Notes under the pieces: model-generated
Seen by the model: only the letters and a program-made list of their open reading frames with translations
What the model was told of the DNA's origin: nothing
Database searches by the model: none
Part shown: positions 11,201-18,210 of the stretch, piece after piece
How the letters are laid out: each line of letters starts with the position of its first letter
Numbering within the stretch: position 1 is the first letter of the stretch
Translations under genes and position numbers: made by a program
Origin: a virus
DNA: 64,000 bases
IMG/VR virus record: IMGVR_UViG_3300003322_000872
Location: 1 to 64,000 of that record
Reading direction: 5' to 3' (one strand)

Positions 11201-12142
11201 GAAAGCCGGATTATTGAGCGCTGTGATCAGGCTTTCGATCGACGTGCGCAGGCCTTCGGTTGCACCCTTCCCGAGCTCGAAGAGATTGCCCCATGTGTTG
11301 CCGAGCGCATCCAAAGCCCCGCCGAGCTCTTGGCGCGCGGCTATAGCCGACCCACCAAATTCCCGTTGCAATTCATCAAGGATGACCGCCTGTGCTCGCG
11401 CCAATTGGTTGGAGTTGACAAAGCCGGTGATCATCTGCTTTTGAGTATCGGTGAATTGGATACCAACACGGCTCAGAGCCGAGATGCCTTGGATAGGATC
11501 ATTGAGTGCCTTGCCAACCTGTATGGTAGCACCCTGTAGATCACCCCCCATCGCGGTAGCTAGATCAAGGATCGATTTCTGGGCGCGTTCGAACGTTGTC
11601 CCTTTAATCGAGGTGAACGTGAGCAATAGCGCTTGGGACTTTCCGATTGCATCATCCTCAAATGATGTAACAGCCTGCAGAGCAGCTGACATATTGTTCA
11701 GCGACTCTAATGTTTGCCCCGCCGCCGCGCCTGTGCTTCGGATGACCGCAGCTAATTGGGCCTGGACCTTATTGGCTTCGATCGTATTGGTAACAAATTG
11801 CTTCATTGCGATAATGGAGCCTAGGAAGGCCCCAAGCGCCGCGATCACCCCGCCCATGATGGCGATGAATCGACCAAATCCAGCTGTCACAATTGACAGA
11901 TTACTCGCCATGGCGTTGAAGCCATTAGACGTTCCATTGATCGAATTGCCAAGGTTCTTGAGATTGTCATTTGCTGCCCTACCAGCATCCCCAGCCTGAC
12001 CCAGCGCACGCTTGGCTCGATCAACTTTCTGCTCGGTAGCGACAGCTGCATCACCAATCTCACCGAGAGTCCTTTTAACAACTGCCCCACCGGTCTGAGC
12101 TCCGGTGGGGTCAATACCAATCGCGATACTGCGGTCAACCAT
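8288..12142 (-). CDS. Tape measure protein with embedded tail lysozyme domain
   Basis: A 1284-residue protein, the longest complete gene in the window. The N-terminus (MVDRSIAIGIDPTGAQTGG) and long Ala/Gln-rich helical stretches are typical of tape measures. Hydrophobic segments lie near residues 85-115 and 330-430. Around residues 925-1060 a domain with NIKAESSFNPG, NALGLAQWND and MDHEF matches the phage tail lysozyme type (Phage_lysozyme2-like); the Glu in AESSF is the likely catalytic residue. The C-terminus is Gly-rich with ERGPEAIMPL, a common tape-measure end motif. An AAGGAAAG ribosome site precedes the ATG, which overlaps the GT reading frame by 8 bp. It sets tail length and probably helps wall penetration. 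Confidence 0.92.
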   Translation of the reverse strand: MVDRSIAIGIDPTGAQTGGAVVKRTLGEIGDAAVATEQKVDRAKRALGQAGDAGRAANDNLKNLGNSINGTSNGFNAMASNLSIVTAGFGRFIAIMGGVIAALGAFLGSIIAMKQFVTNTIEANKVQAQLAAVIRSTGAAAGQTLESLNNMSAALQAVTSFEDDAIGKSQALLLTFTSIKGTTFERAQKSILDLATAMGGDLQGATIQVGKALNDPIQGISALSRVGIQFTDTQKQMITGFVNSNQLARAQAVILDELQREFGGSAIAARQELGGALDALGNTWGNLFELGKGATEGLRTSIESLITALNNPAFQSFVTIVGTGFVTALQNVVDIATQVVNVISLINENLEKIAPYATAAGAALLVAFGPAMATSLGTIVTLMGEGFVSAIGAATSAMITFTLSNPFTAILEGIVLAVTAIYYFRDEIKKAIGVDVGDILKTVGNTIINSFRAAFDDVKTVVQNFPTIIGAAMIGMVNIIIENLNSLINAFRFAIDKMIAVANYIPGVNLQRLNLDENILPPLENPYFEQLKTMMDEREKRIKDIMSSDPLGDMFGHKGDLSKPGATPTTTIPGTTPGAADDTQKMSDALTALVKSAQDNIREQQTLATQLKMTGYEASVYAEQMKLINQAAAQNISLTPQQAAALKALGEEMARLKSITAAETMIQDQSKQMDTLIRERELIHASAEERARGLAILQAEQAMTEKGIDLNSQYAQTIKNNAAALAQAKLENERMQAAWQSWQQTGSSMVDTLVNGMTTVGSSWKDTLKNMGMQFLQFFNQLAIANPIKNALFGTNLPTISDLFSGKPLSALAGAQTTASMNVTAGTVFVNGAVPGLGGLPGMFPTAPGAAANAVTNGVRPTLTNNGIVNNPVAAAAVNGVRPEYVAGQLVNGTASQLSTTTVAGMPAGLSANEQLVWQHFAAQGLPNYQISAIMGNIKAESSFNPGIVGDNGNALGLAQWNDRGPAMQRFVGADWRTNPQGQLAFMDHEFATSESASWARLRSSTNVTEANNAMLGYERPSGYSATNPMGASQYTNRLNYSNQYLQGSQTAGQQTNLLPAAQTANQSLSKLSTTSAKTDTNIGQLASSATDTSKALTTSTSSVASSATSLASTTAQVPQQTQGLLGTLTSSLGNLFKSIGSGIGNIFGSLFGGLFANGAAFSNGQVTAFATGGVVDRPTLFPMASGIGLMGERGPEAIMPLMRGRNGRLGISAYGNDNRPPSNTNIHITYESHVRVDGVRDKELLEQIHKNTNEQIEQGMGHFSREVLPERMRDIKNDKWARG

Positions 12143-12883
12143 TTTCTTTCCTTGGTGCGCTTTTGATATTGTGGTCGTCTAAGCGTTTTATGATGTGGAG
12201 AAATTCGATCCTTTCATCAAGATCGTAAATCTGGTGGAAATCACAAAATGCTGCTATCTCCGATATTGTTATCCCCGAGGGGCCGGCAAAGCCCTGGCTT
12301 CGACCAGAGGCCAAGATGGTATACGACTCCAGGAACCATGTAAGATATTCTGGTAGAACCGGTCGCCGTAACCATGCTTTGGTCTCTATCCCTTTTGCTG
12401 CGAGGTTGGCAAACCAGTCGATATGATTGCCAAACTCACGATACCAGTCCAGGGCTGGTATCAGTTTCCCACGACGTCCTCGATGACCGACTTGCGGAAC
12501 AGAGATGCATCCTGTGCGGCCACCCGGATATCCTGCATGAGTACCGGAAGATCGAGTAGCAGCTGTTTCGCATTGTCGACCGTGAACTCCAACAGCTGGC
12601 CGTCCCGCCCACGTATCTCCTCCCAACGGAGAAGGATTGTGCGGGCGAAGATGTCAGCTTCCAGATTGCGCGCCACCTCGTTGTCCAGAGTATTATTCTG
12701 GATTTGCCGAGTGTACGGCTTCATCTGGGCATTGTAATAGTTGATGAACTTCTGGTTCGCTCCCCCGGCGCGGGCGATCCAAATCTTGCCGACTGGACCA
12801 TAGTCCAAGCAGATACCCTCATCTGCTTCAGCCTTGGGGGAGGTTTCGAACGCCTTGTAGATACTTGGTACTTCGTTAGACAC
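12135..12883 (-). CDS. Tail assembly chaperone GT fusion, made by -1 frameshift
   Basis: The first frame (12883-12464, 140 codons) meets the slippery heptamer GGGAAAC directly before its TGA. A -1 slip there continues into a second frame (12464-12135, LIPALDWYREFGNHIDW onward) to give a 249-residue product. The layout of a G-type chaperone and a GT extension immediately upstream of the tape measure is the lambda G/GT arrangement. The extension has no credible start of its own in the overlap, so frameshifting is the natural explanation. The product would coat the tape measure and recruit tube subunits. Confidence 0.85.
12461..12883 (-). CDS. Tail assembly chaperone G-like (unshifted product)
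   Basis: A 140-residue protein read from GTG (MSNEVPSIYKAFETSPKAE) with ribosome site AAAGGAA about 7 nt upstream. It ends in DVVGN just after the slippery site. Acidic, helical segments (DNEVARNLEADIFARTILL) fit the tail-chaperone class. In lambda the unshifted form is made in large excess over the fusion, and the same is expected here. Upstream, at 12908-12937, an 8-bp GC hairpin sits between this gene and the preceding small gene. Confidence 0.8.
   Translation of the reverse strand: MSNEVPSIYKAFETSPKAEADEGICLDYGPVGKIWIARAGGANQKFINYYNAQMKPYTRQIQNNTLDNEVARNLEADIFARTILLRWEEIRGRDGQLLEFTVDNAKQLLLDLPVLMQDIRVAAQDASLFRKSVIEDVVGN
12464..12470 (-). other. -1 ribosomal slippery heptamer G GGA AAC
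   Basis: The transcript reads GTC GTG GGA AAC TGA. The heptamer G-GGA-AAC allows both tRNAs to re-pair one base back on GGG and AAA, and the zero-frame stop follows at once. It is of the same class as the GGGAAAG site of lambda. Confidence 0.88.
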
Positions 12884-12907
12884 TTCTTATTCCTTTCGCT
12901 GGTTGGT

Positions 12908-12937
12908 GGGCGGGGACACCAGCGATTGCCCCCGCCC
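12908..12937 (-). other. GC-rich hairpin upstream of the G chaperone gene
   Basis: GGGCGGGG pairs with CCCCGCCC across a 14-nt loop. No U-tract follows, so this is not a standard terminator; it could tune transcript stability or translation between the small gene and the chaperone genes. Confidence 0.45.
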
Positions 12938-12950
12938 GATGGCAGAGGGA

Positions 12951-13151
12951 TTACTCCTCGGAGGAGGTGGGTTCGCTCGCCGCTGGGCGAGCCCTCGAGG
13001 AAGAGCGTACCCGCTCAGCCAATCCTTTGGCTTCCCAATTGTCGGCGTCTTCCACCGACACCGACACTGTTGTATCGGGTTCAAAGAACTCTTCTTTCCC
13101 GGTCTCATCGTCCCTGGAAAAAGCTTGGAGAATTTTGACTTCTACACTCAT
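12951..13151 (-). CDS. Small protein downstream of the tail tube gene
   Basis: A 66-residue acidic protein (MSVEVKILQAFSRDDETGKE) whose ATG overlaps the tail-tube stop as ATGA, implying translational coupling. The last 20 residues are Ser/Arg/Glu-rich and probably unstructured. Small proteins between tube and chaperone genes are common in siphoviruses, but I do not recognise the family. It may be a minor tail or assembly factor. Confidence 0.6.
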   Translation of the reverse strand: MSVEVKILQAFSRDDETGKEEFFEPDTTVSVSVEDADNWEAKGLAERVRSSSRARPAASEPTSSEE

Positions 13152-14104
13152 GCGACGGCCCTATCGATCTGGAGGGAGGTGGCCTTGGACGTCAGGCGAT
13201 CATAGATCGCGGTGAAGTTCATTTTGGCCATGACATCCTGGTCATTGCCGGCGGTTTCAATGCCGGGATCACCGGTAAGCTTGATCGTCGGAAGCCAGAA
13301 ATGATATTTCTTGAGAGTCGTGCTCCCAAGGATGAAATCGAGTGCCACATCGCTGTGATTGAGATAGGCGTCCAGCAGATTGCCGGAATCGAAATAGGCC
13401 GTGAGCGAACCGGTAATTTCACACCGCCCCGGCGCGATGCCGATGTTGTCGAGGACACCGAGCTGACGCTGACCGCGCAAAGAGTTCTTGACCGATATGG
13501 AAAGCTCGGTCAAACGGGGGGCGGGGCTTCCCATGCCTGTTGCCGACAGCGTGCCGAACTCGGTGACAGCGGCCATGACCGGTTCACTTGATACGGCGGC
13601 ATAGGTCGCGCCGGTGATCGCCGTGGTGGACCGACCGCCGAACTTGCCCATGAAATTCATGTTGCCTTTGATGATATCGTCGGCGGTGATATTCAAGGAC
13701 AGCTCATCGACCACAGCGCCGGTAAAGCGCTGGTAGTCCGGTGTGCCGGTGTTGATCTTGCGCTCAATGGTGAAGGACTGGCCCGCCCCCGCGCCGACCT
13801 TGATCGTATTGGACGACCATGAAGAAAACAGCAGGGACTCGATAAAGGAATCCAGCAGCCCGTAGGAGAGCTCGAACGAAAGCTGTCCATTGGTGTTGCG
13901 GCCGACCTGCAGCTCGTCCATCACATTGCGATTGGAATTGATTTCATCCGATCGCTTGGTGGTCTTTGCCGGCTTGAGATTTTCGCTTGTCAGCCGCATG
14001 GTATTGAACGCAGGCGTGGCAGGCGTTGTGCCCCATGCCGTCTCGATAATATGCGCGACACGGCTTTCGCTTGCACTCGCGCCAGCACGAATTCCTGTGG
14101 TCAT
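13148..14104 (-). CDS. Major tail tube protein
   Basis: A 318-residue protein starting MTTGIRAGASASESRVAHI. It is Ser/Thr/Gly-rich with beta-strand pattern and has segments such as NGQLSFELSYG, VDELSLNITADDI and GNMNFMGKFGG that match tube proteins of the Phage_tube_2 kind. It lies between tail completion genes and the chaperone pair, the canonical place. An AAGGA ribosome site is 9-10 nt before the ATG. It would polymerise into the tail tube around the tape measure. Confidence 0.85.
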   Translation of the reverse strand: MTTGIRAGASASESRVAHIIETAWGTTPATPAFNTMRLTSENLKPAKTTKRSDEINSNRNVMDELQVGRNTNGQLSFELSYGLLDSFIESLLFSSWSSNTIKVGAGAGQSFTIERKINTGTPDYQRFTGAVVDELSLNITADDIIKGNMNFMGKFGGRSTTAITGATYAAVSSEPVMAAVTEFGTLSATGMGSPAPRLTELSISVKNSLRGQRQLGVLDNIGIAPGRCEITGSLTAYFDSGNLLDAYLNHSDVALDFILGSTTLKKYHFWLPTIKLTGDPGIETAGNDQDVMAKMNFTAIYDRLTSKATSLQIDRAVA

Positions 14105-14116
14105 TGCTCGTATCCT

Positions 14117-14524
14117 TTACCCGTTAAACTCGTCGCGCGTGAAGGGACACATCATCGTGCGAGATGTGAATGCACCCATCTCCTGCGGCGCACCACTAAC
14201 GTAAGGCACCAGGAAACGGACGTTCTCGATGGTCCGGTTACGGAACGCAGCCTCGATCGCTTCGGCATACGTTGTGAACCCAACCTGCCCTGCCCCGGTT
14301 GGGACATGGACCTGTATAGCCACGACACCCACGTGGCGAATGACATTGCTACCCGGTGCACCAACCGAACGGTTCTGGGCTTCTCCGTTAAGGATCGATA
14401 CCCTGCACCAAACTTGATCTTCTGGCGCGGTAAAATCCTCATCATCATATTGCACCGGAGTCAAGCTACCCCATGCGTTGACAAAAGCCGTTTGAACAAT
14501 AACTCGCTCAGTTTCATAGCTCAT
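14117..14524 (-). CDS. Tail terminator protein
   Basis: A 135-residue protein (MSYETERVIVQTAFVNAWG) with WCRVSILNGEAQNRSVG and VGVVAIQVHVPTGAG, the pattern of tail terminators of the DUF4128 / gpU-like class. It sits directly upstream of the tube gene. Its start overlaps the stop of the preceding gene as ATGA. The protein should cap the finished tube and form the joint to the head. Confidence 0.75.
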   Translation of the reverse strand: MSYETERVIVQTAFVNAWGSLTPVQYDDEDFTAPEDQVWCRVSILNGEAQNRSVGAPGSNVIRHVGVVAIQVHVPTGAGQVGFTTYAEAIEAAFRNRTIENVRFLVPYVSGAPQEMGAFTSRTMMCPFTRDEFNG

Positions 14525-14940
14525 TTGCTACCCTCCCTGGCTGGAGGGATAAGCATGGCCTGGAGTTCGGCATAGGTAACTGCCACTACCCCGGCGGGAG
14601 CCTGCTGGGAATGTCCATTCTCCAACGCCGAAGCATAGGGCAGATGGTTGGACAGCCAAACGATTTGTTTTGCATCGGCCTTATCGATAACTGCGGAACC
14701 ACGCGCGATTGTGGTGTCTCCAGTCTTGTCCGTGGTGTCTTCCCCGGCGATGGGGGACCCAAAGGATACCGACCAATTTCCGCGGAAGCGTCCGGTGTCT
14801 ACAGGGGATTTCATGACAACCCGCTTAAGGGCCTCGAGCGCGAACTTGCGCACGACTATGTTGAGATACGGCTGTATCTCTTCATCGAAGGCGCTCAAAA
14901 GATCAAGTTTGAAGTCCCGGGCTGTATTGCTCGTGCTCAT
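14521..14940 (-). CDS. Tail completion / neck protein (HK97 gp10-like)
   Basis: A 139-residue protein with the segment SPVDTGRFRGNWSVSFG near residue 65 and LPYASALENGHSQQAP near residue 105, both typical of HK97 gp10-like neck and minor tail proteins. It overlaps both neighbours by 4 bp (ATGA). The role is completing the head-tail interface; no enzymatic function is expected. Confidence 0.78.
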   Translation of the reverse strand: MSTSNTARDFKLDLLSAFDEEIQPYLNIVVRKFALEALKRVVMKSPVDTGRFRGNWSVSFGSPIAGEDTTDKTGDTTIARGSAVIDKADAKQIVWLSNHLPYASALENGHSQQAPAGVVAVTYAELQAMLIPPAREGSK

Positions 14941-15302
14941 ATCAACACCGCCCTGTAACCTTTGCCAGCGGCCAGGAGGTCTAACACCGCCCCTATCTTA
15001 CGAGTCGTGAGTCCCTCCACAGCGACTGTGTCGCCCTCCTGTGGTGCCCATTGCAAACCTTCCAAGAGGACGAGGCGTTCGGTGCCGGTGACCACATAAG
15101 CAGGGAATACATTGCGAATGGCCTGTTCATTTTCCACAACGGCACGGCCCGTTTGGGTGGTAGTCGATGCCGGAGTACGGACGCCTGTGGTCGGGTTGAA
15201 AGACCCAACAGTTGTGCGTGTGATGGTAACAGGCTTGATAACGCCTTCCAGCTTGGCGCTAACCCCGTCGTATGCCTTCTTGAGGATATCACCAACGTTC
15301 AT
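14937..15302 (-). CDS. Head closure / stopper protein
   Basis: A 121-residue protein starting MNVGDILKKAYDGVSAKL. The ATG overlaps the upstream stop as TGATG, with GAGGG about 6 nt ahead; a GTG one codon earlier is the alternative. The segment GSFNPTTGVRTPASTT followed by a beta-rich C-terminus (LLEGLQWAPQEGDTV) matches the stopper-type head-tail joining proteins seen at this position. It should plug the connector after packaging. Confidence 0.68.
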   Translation of the reverse strand: MNVGDILKKAYDGVSAKLEGVIKPVTITRTTVGSFNPTTGVRTPASTTTQTGRAVVENEQAIRNVFPAYVVTGTERLVLLEGLQWAPQEGDTVAVEGLTTRKIGAVLDLLAAGKGYRAVLI

Positions 15303-15796
15303 CACACCCTCAACACATCGAGCTCGGCGACACCGAAGGCTTCTTCGAACAGTACCGAAATAAGATCGTTGATCTTGCGATAGGTCGTACCCGTCGACGC
15401 GCTATCCGCATATTCGGTTTCGACCTCAGCCGGACCAGCCTTAACCCGTTCGCGCTTTACCGCACCACCACGATCCAGGTTTGGACGGAGATCGATGCCT
15501 TGCACAAGGAGGAGCGCAGCCTCGTAGGTCGCAGCTTCAATCTCCCGAGGAACGATCGTATCGTCCAATTCCTCACCATCTAAATAGACACCAGTTGCGG
15601 GCCAATAGCGAATTTGCGTTCGCCCCCCGGTCGGCTTGCCAGCAAACTGCTTGGCAAAAGAATCGATATACTCAGAGGCATTGATCAAGGCCTGTGTACG
15701 GATCGTGTCGTTGGCCGCCGCCCCCCAAGCAGCGTTACCGCGCTCAGTATGGTATGCAGCCGCATCGACCAATGTTCCGTAAAAAGGCGTTGTCAT
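15302..15796 (-). CDS. Head-tail adaptor (DnaT_2 / gp6-like connector)
   Basis: A 164-residue helical protein (MTTPFYGTLVDAAAYHTERG) with ALINASEYIDSFAKQF and IRYWPATGVYLDG. This is the pattern of phage connector proteins that databases often label putative DnaT-like ssDNA-binding (DnaT_2); the position before the stopper gene argues for a head-tail adaptor. It overlaps the upstream gene by 4 bp. DNA binding is not implied. Confidence 0.75.
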   Translation of the reverse strand: MTTPFYGTLVDAAAYHTERGNAAWGAAANDTIRTQALINASEYIDSFAKQFAGKPTGGRTQIRYWPATGVYLDGEELDDTIVPREIEAATYEAALLLVQGIDLRPNLDRGGAVKRERVKAGPAEVETEYADSASTGTTYRKINDLISVLFEEAFGVAELDVLRV

Positions 15797-16239
15797 TTAT
15801 TCAGCCTCTCCACCTGTATTTCCCCACCACAGTTAACATCCATGATGATCGCTGCCTTTACAGCAGCTTCTGCGGATGCTCCGACTGCCATGGCACCAAG
15901 CGCGTACTCCGAGCCTGACCCAATCGCAAAGAAATCGGCCGCAACATCATAGTAGCCACTGCTATCAACAACACGGATACGACCAGAGGGAAATACCCAA
16001 AGACACTGACCATCGGAATCACCTTCCTCTGTTTTATCTGGTTTGGGCATATCTTCTTCTGAGCCACCGCCCACGAACCATGCCATCCACCTTTGGGTAA
16101 AACTGGTCAAGCCAGCTGCTCCACCCAAAGAACCGTCAGTTCGCTTACCAATCTTTTTGCAAGTGCCATAGCGAGTAAAATCCGCAGTAATCTGCGAGTC
16201 CGACGCCATGGCACCATCCCGGTAAGCAATAACAGTCAT
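15793..16239 (-). CDS. Ntn-hydrolase, HslV / proteasome beta-like
   Basis: A 148-residue protein beginning MTVIAYRDGAMASDSQ. Loss of Met would expose Thr2 as an N-terminal nucleophile, and the ASDSQ turn follows as in HslV-like proteins. Further matches are KKIGKRTDGSLGGAAG and FAIGSGSEYALGAM, the conserved Gly-rich regions of the fold. The usual HslV length is about 175, so it is slightly short. It lies inside the head-connector cluster and overlaps both neighbours by 4 bp. A structural or maturation role is possible, but the substrate is unknown. The fold call is by motif only. Confidence 0.7.
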   Translation of the reverse strand: MTVIAYRDGAMASDSQITADFTRYGTCKKIGKRTDGSLGGAAGLTSFTQRWMAWFVGGGSEEDMPKPDKTEEGDSDGQCLWVFPSGRIRVVDSSGYYDVAADFFAIGSGSEYALGAMAVGASAEAAVKAAIIMDVNCGGEIQVERLNK

Positions 16240-16985
16240 TCGCCGCCCTTCTGACGTTCTTCGGCAGCTTCGTCGATCAGCTTCTGGAGATGCTCAACCG
16301 ACCAGCGCTTGTTGGCGGGTTGGCCAGTTGCCATCTTATATTCTTCCCGCTTCTGGTCGATGTTGATCTCCGGCGCTTCGGCATCGCCGACGCGTTCGGC
16401 TTCCTGGGGCTTGTGGCCTTCGGGCTGGTCCAGGTTCTCATCGCCTTCGGAATCGACGAGATAACCGCCCTCGATTTCCTTGAGGCCCTTGGCCTTGCCT
16501 TCGGGATCGCGGCCCATCTGCACCGCCTGAACATTGCGGGACTCTTCCGGCGGCACACCACCATCGCCGGTTTCACCATGAAGCTGCAGGGCCTCATCGA
16601 CACGATGACCGGGGGGCTGGCGGAGATGGTCCTGGACGTCCGGCCGGATTTTCACCAGATCGGGGTCTTCGCCCTTGCCGGGTTCGCCGGGTTCCTCGCC
16701 GTCATGACGCACCGGAATGGGATTGTTGATCGGCGACGTCTGCTCGTCGAGGCGCGCGACTTCTGGCGCGAGTATCTCGACCTTGCGGTTGATAACCTCG
16801 GCGCGGGCCGCACGGATTTCGTCGTAGGACATCGGTGCCGCCGTACCCGACGCATATCGTGCTGCGCGCTGAGCCAGCAGCTCGTTGCGCTGCTTTACCC
16901 GCTCGGCCGTTTCCTGCTCATTGCGGAAGTTGGCCTGTGCCTCGGTTTCCTCGACGACCGCCTGCTTCTTTGAATTCTCAGCCAT
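16236..16985 (-). CDS. Charged low-complexity protein downstream of the capsid gene
   Basis: A 249-residue, strongly hydrophilic protein (MAENSKKQAVVEETEAQANF) rich in Glu, Arg, Gln and Pro, with a coiled N-terminal part and a disordered middle (EEPGEPGKGEDPDL). It ends in a short helical segment (NKRWSVEHLQKLIDEAAEE). No domain is recognised. Its place between capsid and connector genes suggests a minor capsid, decoration or assembly factor. A good ribosome site (GGAGAAAGCC) precedes the ATG. Confidence 0.6.
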   Translation of the reverse strand: MAENSKKQAVVEETEAQANFRNEQETAERVKQRNELLAQRAARYASGTAAPMSYDEIRAARAEVINRKVEILAPEVARLDEQTSPINNPIPVRHDGEEPGEPGKGEDPDLVKIRPDVQDHLRQPPGHRVDEALQLHGETGDGGVPPEESRNVQAVQMGRDPEGKAKGLKEIEGGYLVDSEGDENLDQPEGHKPQEAERVGDAEAPEINIDQKREEYKMATGQPANKRWSVEHLQKLIDEAAEERQKGGE

Positions 16986-17011
16986 TGGCTTTCTCCATTA
17001 TTCGCTAGAGA

Positions 17012-17035
17012 TCAGAGGGCCCTTCGGCCCCCTGA
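17012..17035 (-). other. Hairpin after the capsid gene
   Basis: The transcript folds TCAGGGGGCC-GAAG-GGCCCTCTGA (10 bp, one G-U pair). It has no U-tract and lies just upstream of the next ribosome site, so it may be a processing or partial termination element that sets capsid mRNA levels. Confidence 0.5.
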
Positions 17036-17044
17036 TAATGGATA

Positions 17045-18019
17045 TTAGGCCAGCTTGTGCTTGAAGGCGACCATGCGGATTTGCTTGGCCTCGTACACGC
17101 GCGACCAGTTGCCGGCGGTTGCGAGCTCTGCATTGGTCGGCGTATCTGCGGCCGCCGTTCCGATCCACTTGATACCACGCGGATGCAGCGTGAAGTGCCG
17201 GCGCGAGATCAGATATTCTTCACCACCGCCGACGAGGCCGTTACGCTCGGTTTCGGTCGGCACCTTGGGAGTACCTTCGCCGAAGCCGATCGCGCCGGGG
17301 CCGAAGAAATAGGTGGTATAGACGCCAGAGGAAACCGGCATGCCGTCGTCGATGATCACACGCTTGCCCATGTACATGGCAACCGGCTTGTTGTCGGAAT
17401 CCAGCACGTAGTCGATCAGGTTGAGCTTGCGGAACAGGCGCTCCGTGTTGGAGTGCATGGCGACGGCGGTGAGCACACCTTCAGCGTCGCCGAGCATGCC
17501 CATCGCGTCGATGACTGCTTCCCCGTCGGCGACTGCCGCCGCGCCGGACAGACCCGAGATATCGTAGATGTTCACGTCCGGGGACTCGGCCGCGAGCGCG
17601 CCGAAGGCACCGGCCAGAACGGAGATCAGTGCGGCCTGCATCCGGCGGGACCATTTGGCAGCATAGAGGTCGCCGATAGCAGTCATCGGATCGGAACCAG
17701 CCAGCGGACCGACGAGGTCCTTGGCGCCATAGACCAGCGCACGGGCATTCAGAACGGCGACGTCCTTGGCCGAGGTGATGTTGCCGACGGTCAGGTTGGT
17801 GTTGGTCGAGAGGATTTGATCATTGCCGGCCAGGTCGTTCCAGAAGGGCATCTGGATTTTGTTGCCGCCCTGCTGGGAATTGACATCACCCATGTCCAGC
17901 TCGGGAACCGGGGCAACGATGCCGGAGGTCCAGAGAGCGGAAAGCTCGGCGGTACGATTGATCACATAAGGGGTGAACACATCCGGAACGATTGCGTCCG
18001 AGAGAACTGTGGAAGCCAT
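17045..18019 (-). CDS. Major capsid protein (HK97-fold, gp13-like class)
   Basis: A 324-residue protein starting MASTVLSDAIVPDVFTPYV with an early helical and loop region (TAELSALWTSGIV) and ends with RRHFTLHPRGIKWIG and YEAKQIRMVAFKHKL, features of the P2/gp13-like coat protein family. It lies downstream of a scaffold-like gene. The ribosome site CAGGAG is about 10 nt before the ATG. Its 5' leader holds a hairpin array (18074-18210). Abundant expression is expected. Confidence 0.9.
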   Translation of the reverse strand: MASTVLSDAIVPDVFTPYVINRTAELSALWTSGIVAPVPELDMGDVNSQQGGNKIQMPFWNDLAGNDQILSTNTNLTVGNITSAKDVAVLNARALVYGAKDLVGPLAGSDPMTAIGDLYAAKWSRRMQAALISVLAGAFGALAAESPDVNIYDISGLSGAAAVADGEAVIDAMGMLGDAEGVLTAVAMHSNTERLFRKLNLIDYVLDSDNKPVAMYMGKRVIIDDGMPVSSGVYTTYFFGPGAIGFGEGTPKVPTETERNGLVGGGEEYLISRRHFTLHPRGIKWIGTAAADTPTNAELATAGNWSRVYEAKQIRMVAFKHKLA

Positions 18020-18073
18020 GGTGAAGCTACTCCTGTCGCATGACTTGGTTTCGATTTGGGGAAATTGTTACCA

Positions 18074-18210
18074 GATCAGGCACAGCGCTAATCAGGGCGA
18101 GGGCACAGCGCCTCAGGAGTTTTTCCCTTCCCGGCACAGCGCGGGCAGGGAGCTAGGGCCGACAGGCCCTAGTAGTCTACGACATCGGATAAGGCACAGC
18201 GCTTATCCGA
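18074..18210 (-). other. Array of four hairpins with identical CGCUGUGC loops in the capsid leader
   Basis: In the transcript four stem-loops carry the same 8-nt loop CGCUGUGC on different stems: TCGGATAAG/CTTATCCGA (18210-18185), CCCG/CGGG (18145-18130), GAGG/CCTC (18114-18099) and GATTAG/CTGATC with one G-U pair (18093-18074). Inside each loop GC-UGU-GC can pair further, leaving a bulged C and a UGU triloop. The first stem contains the scaffold gene's stop codon. A fifth hairpin with a UGUC loop lies between the first two. Stem sequences differ while pairing is kept, which argues for a selected RNA structure. Confidence 0.8.
18153..18172 (-). other. Additional hairpin in the capsid leader
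   Basis: CTAGGGCC-TGTC-GGCCCTAG forms a perfect 8-bp stem with a four-base loop, without a U-tract. It lies within the CGCUGUGC hairpin array but does not share its loop. Confidence 0.6.

Noticed and set aside
12135-12626. Separate 163-codon gene start at 12626
   Set aside because: The first 50 codons are the chaperone gene read out of frame (MGGDTWAGRPAVGVHGRQ-like junk). The part after the slippery site is real and is expressed by frameshift.
16290-16973. 227-codon plus-strand frame opposite the charged protein gene
   Set aside because: It mirrors codon bias of the minus-strand gene, which fits the operon by 4-bp overlap.
17057-18043. 328-codon plus-strand frame opposite the capsid gene
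   Set aside because: His/Gly/Val-rich shadow of the capsid frame; no start context.
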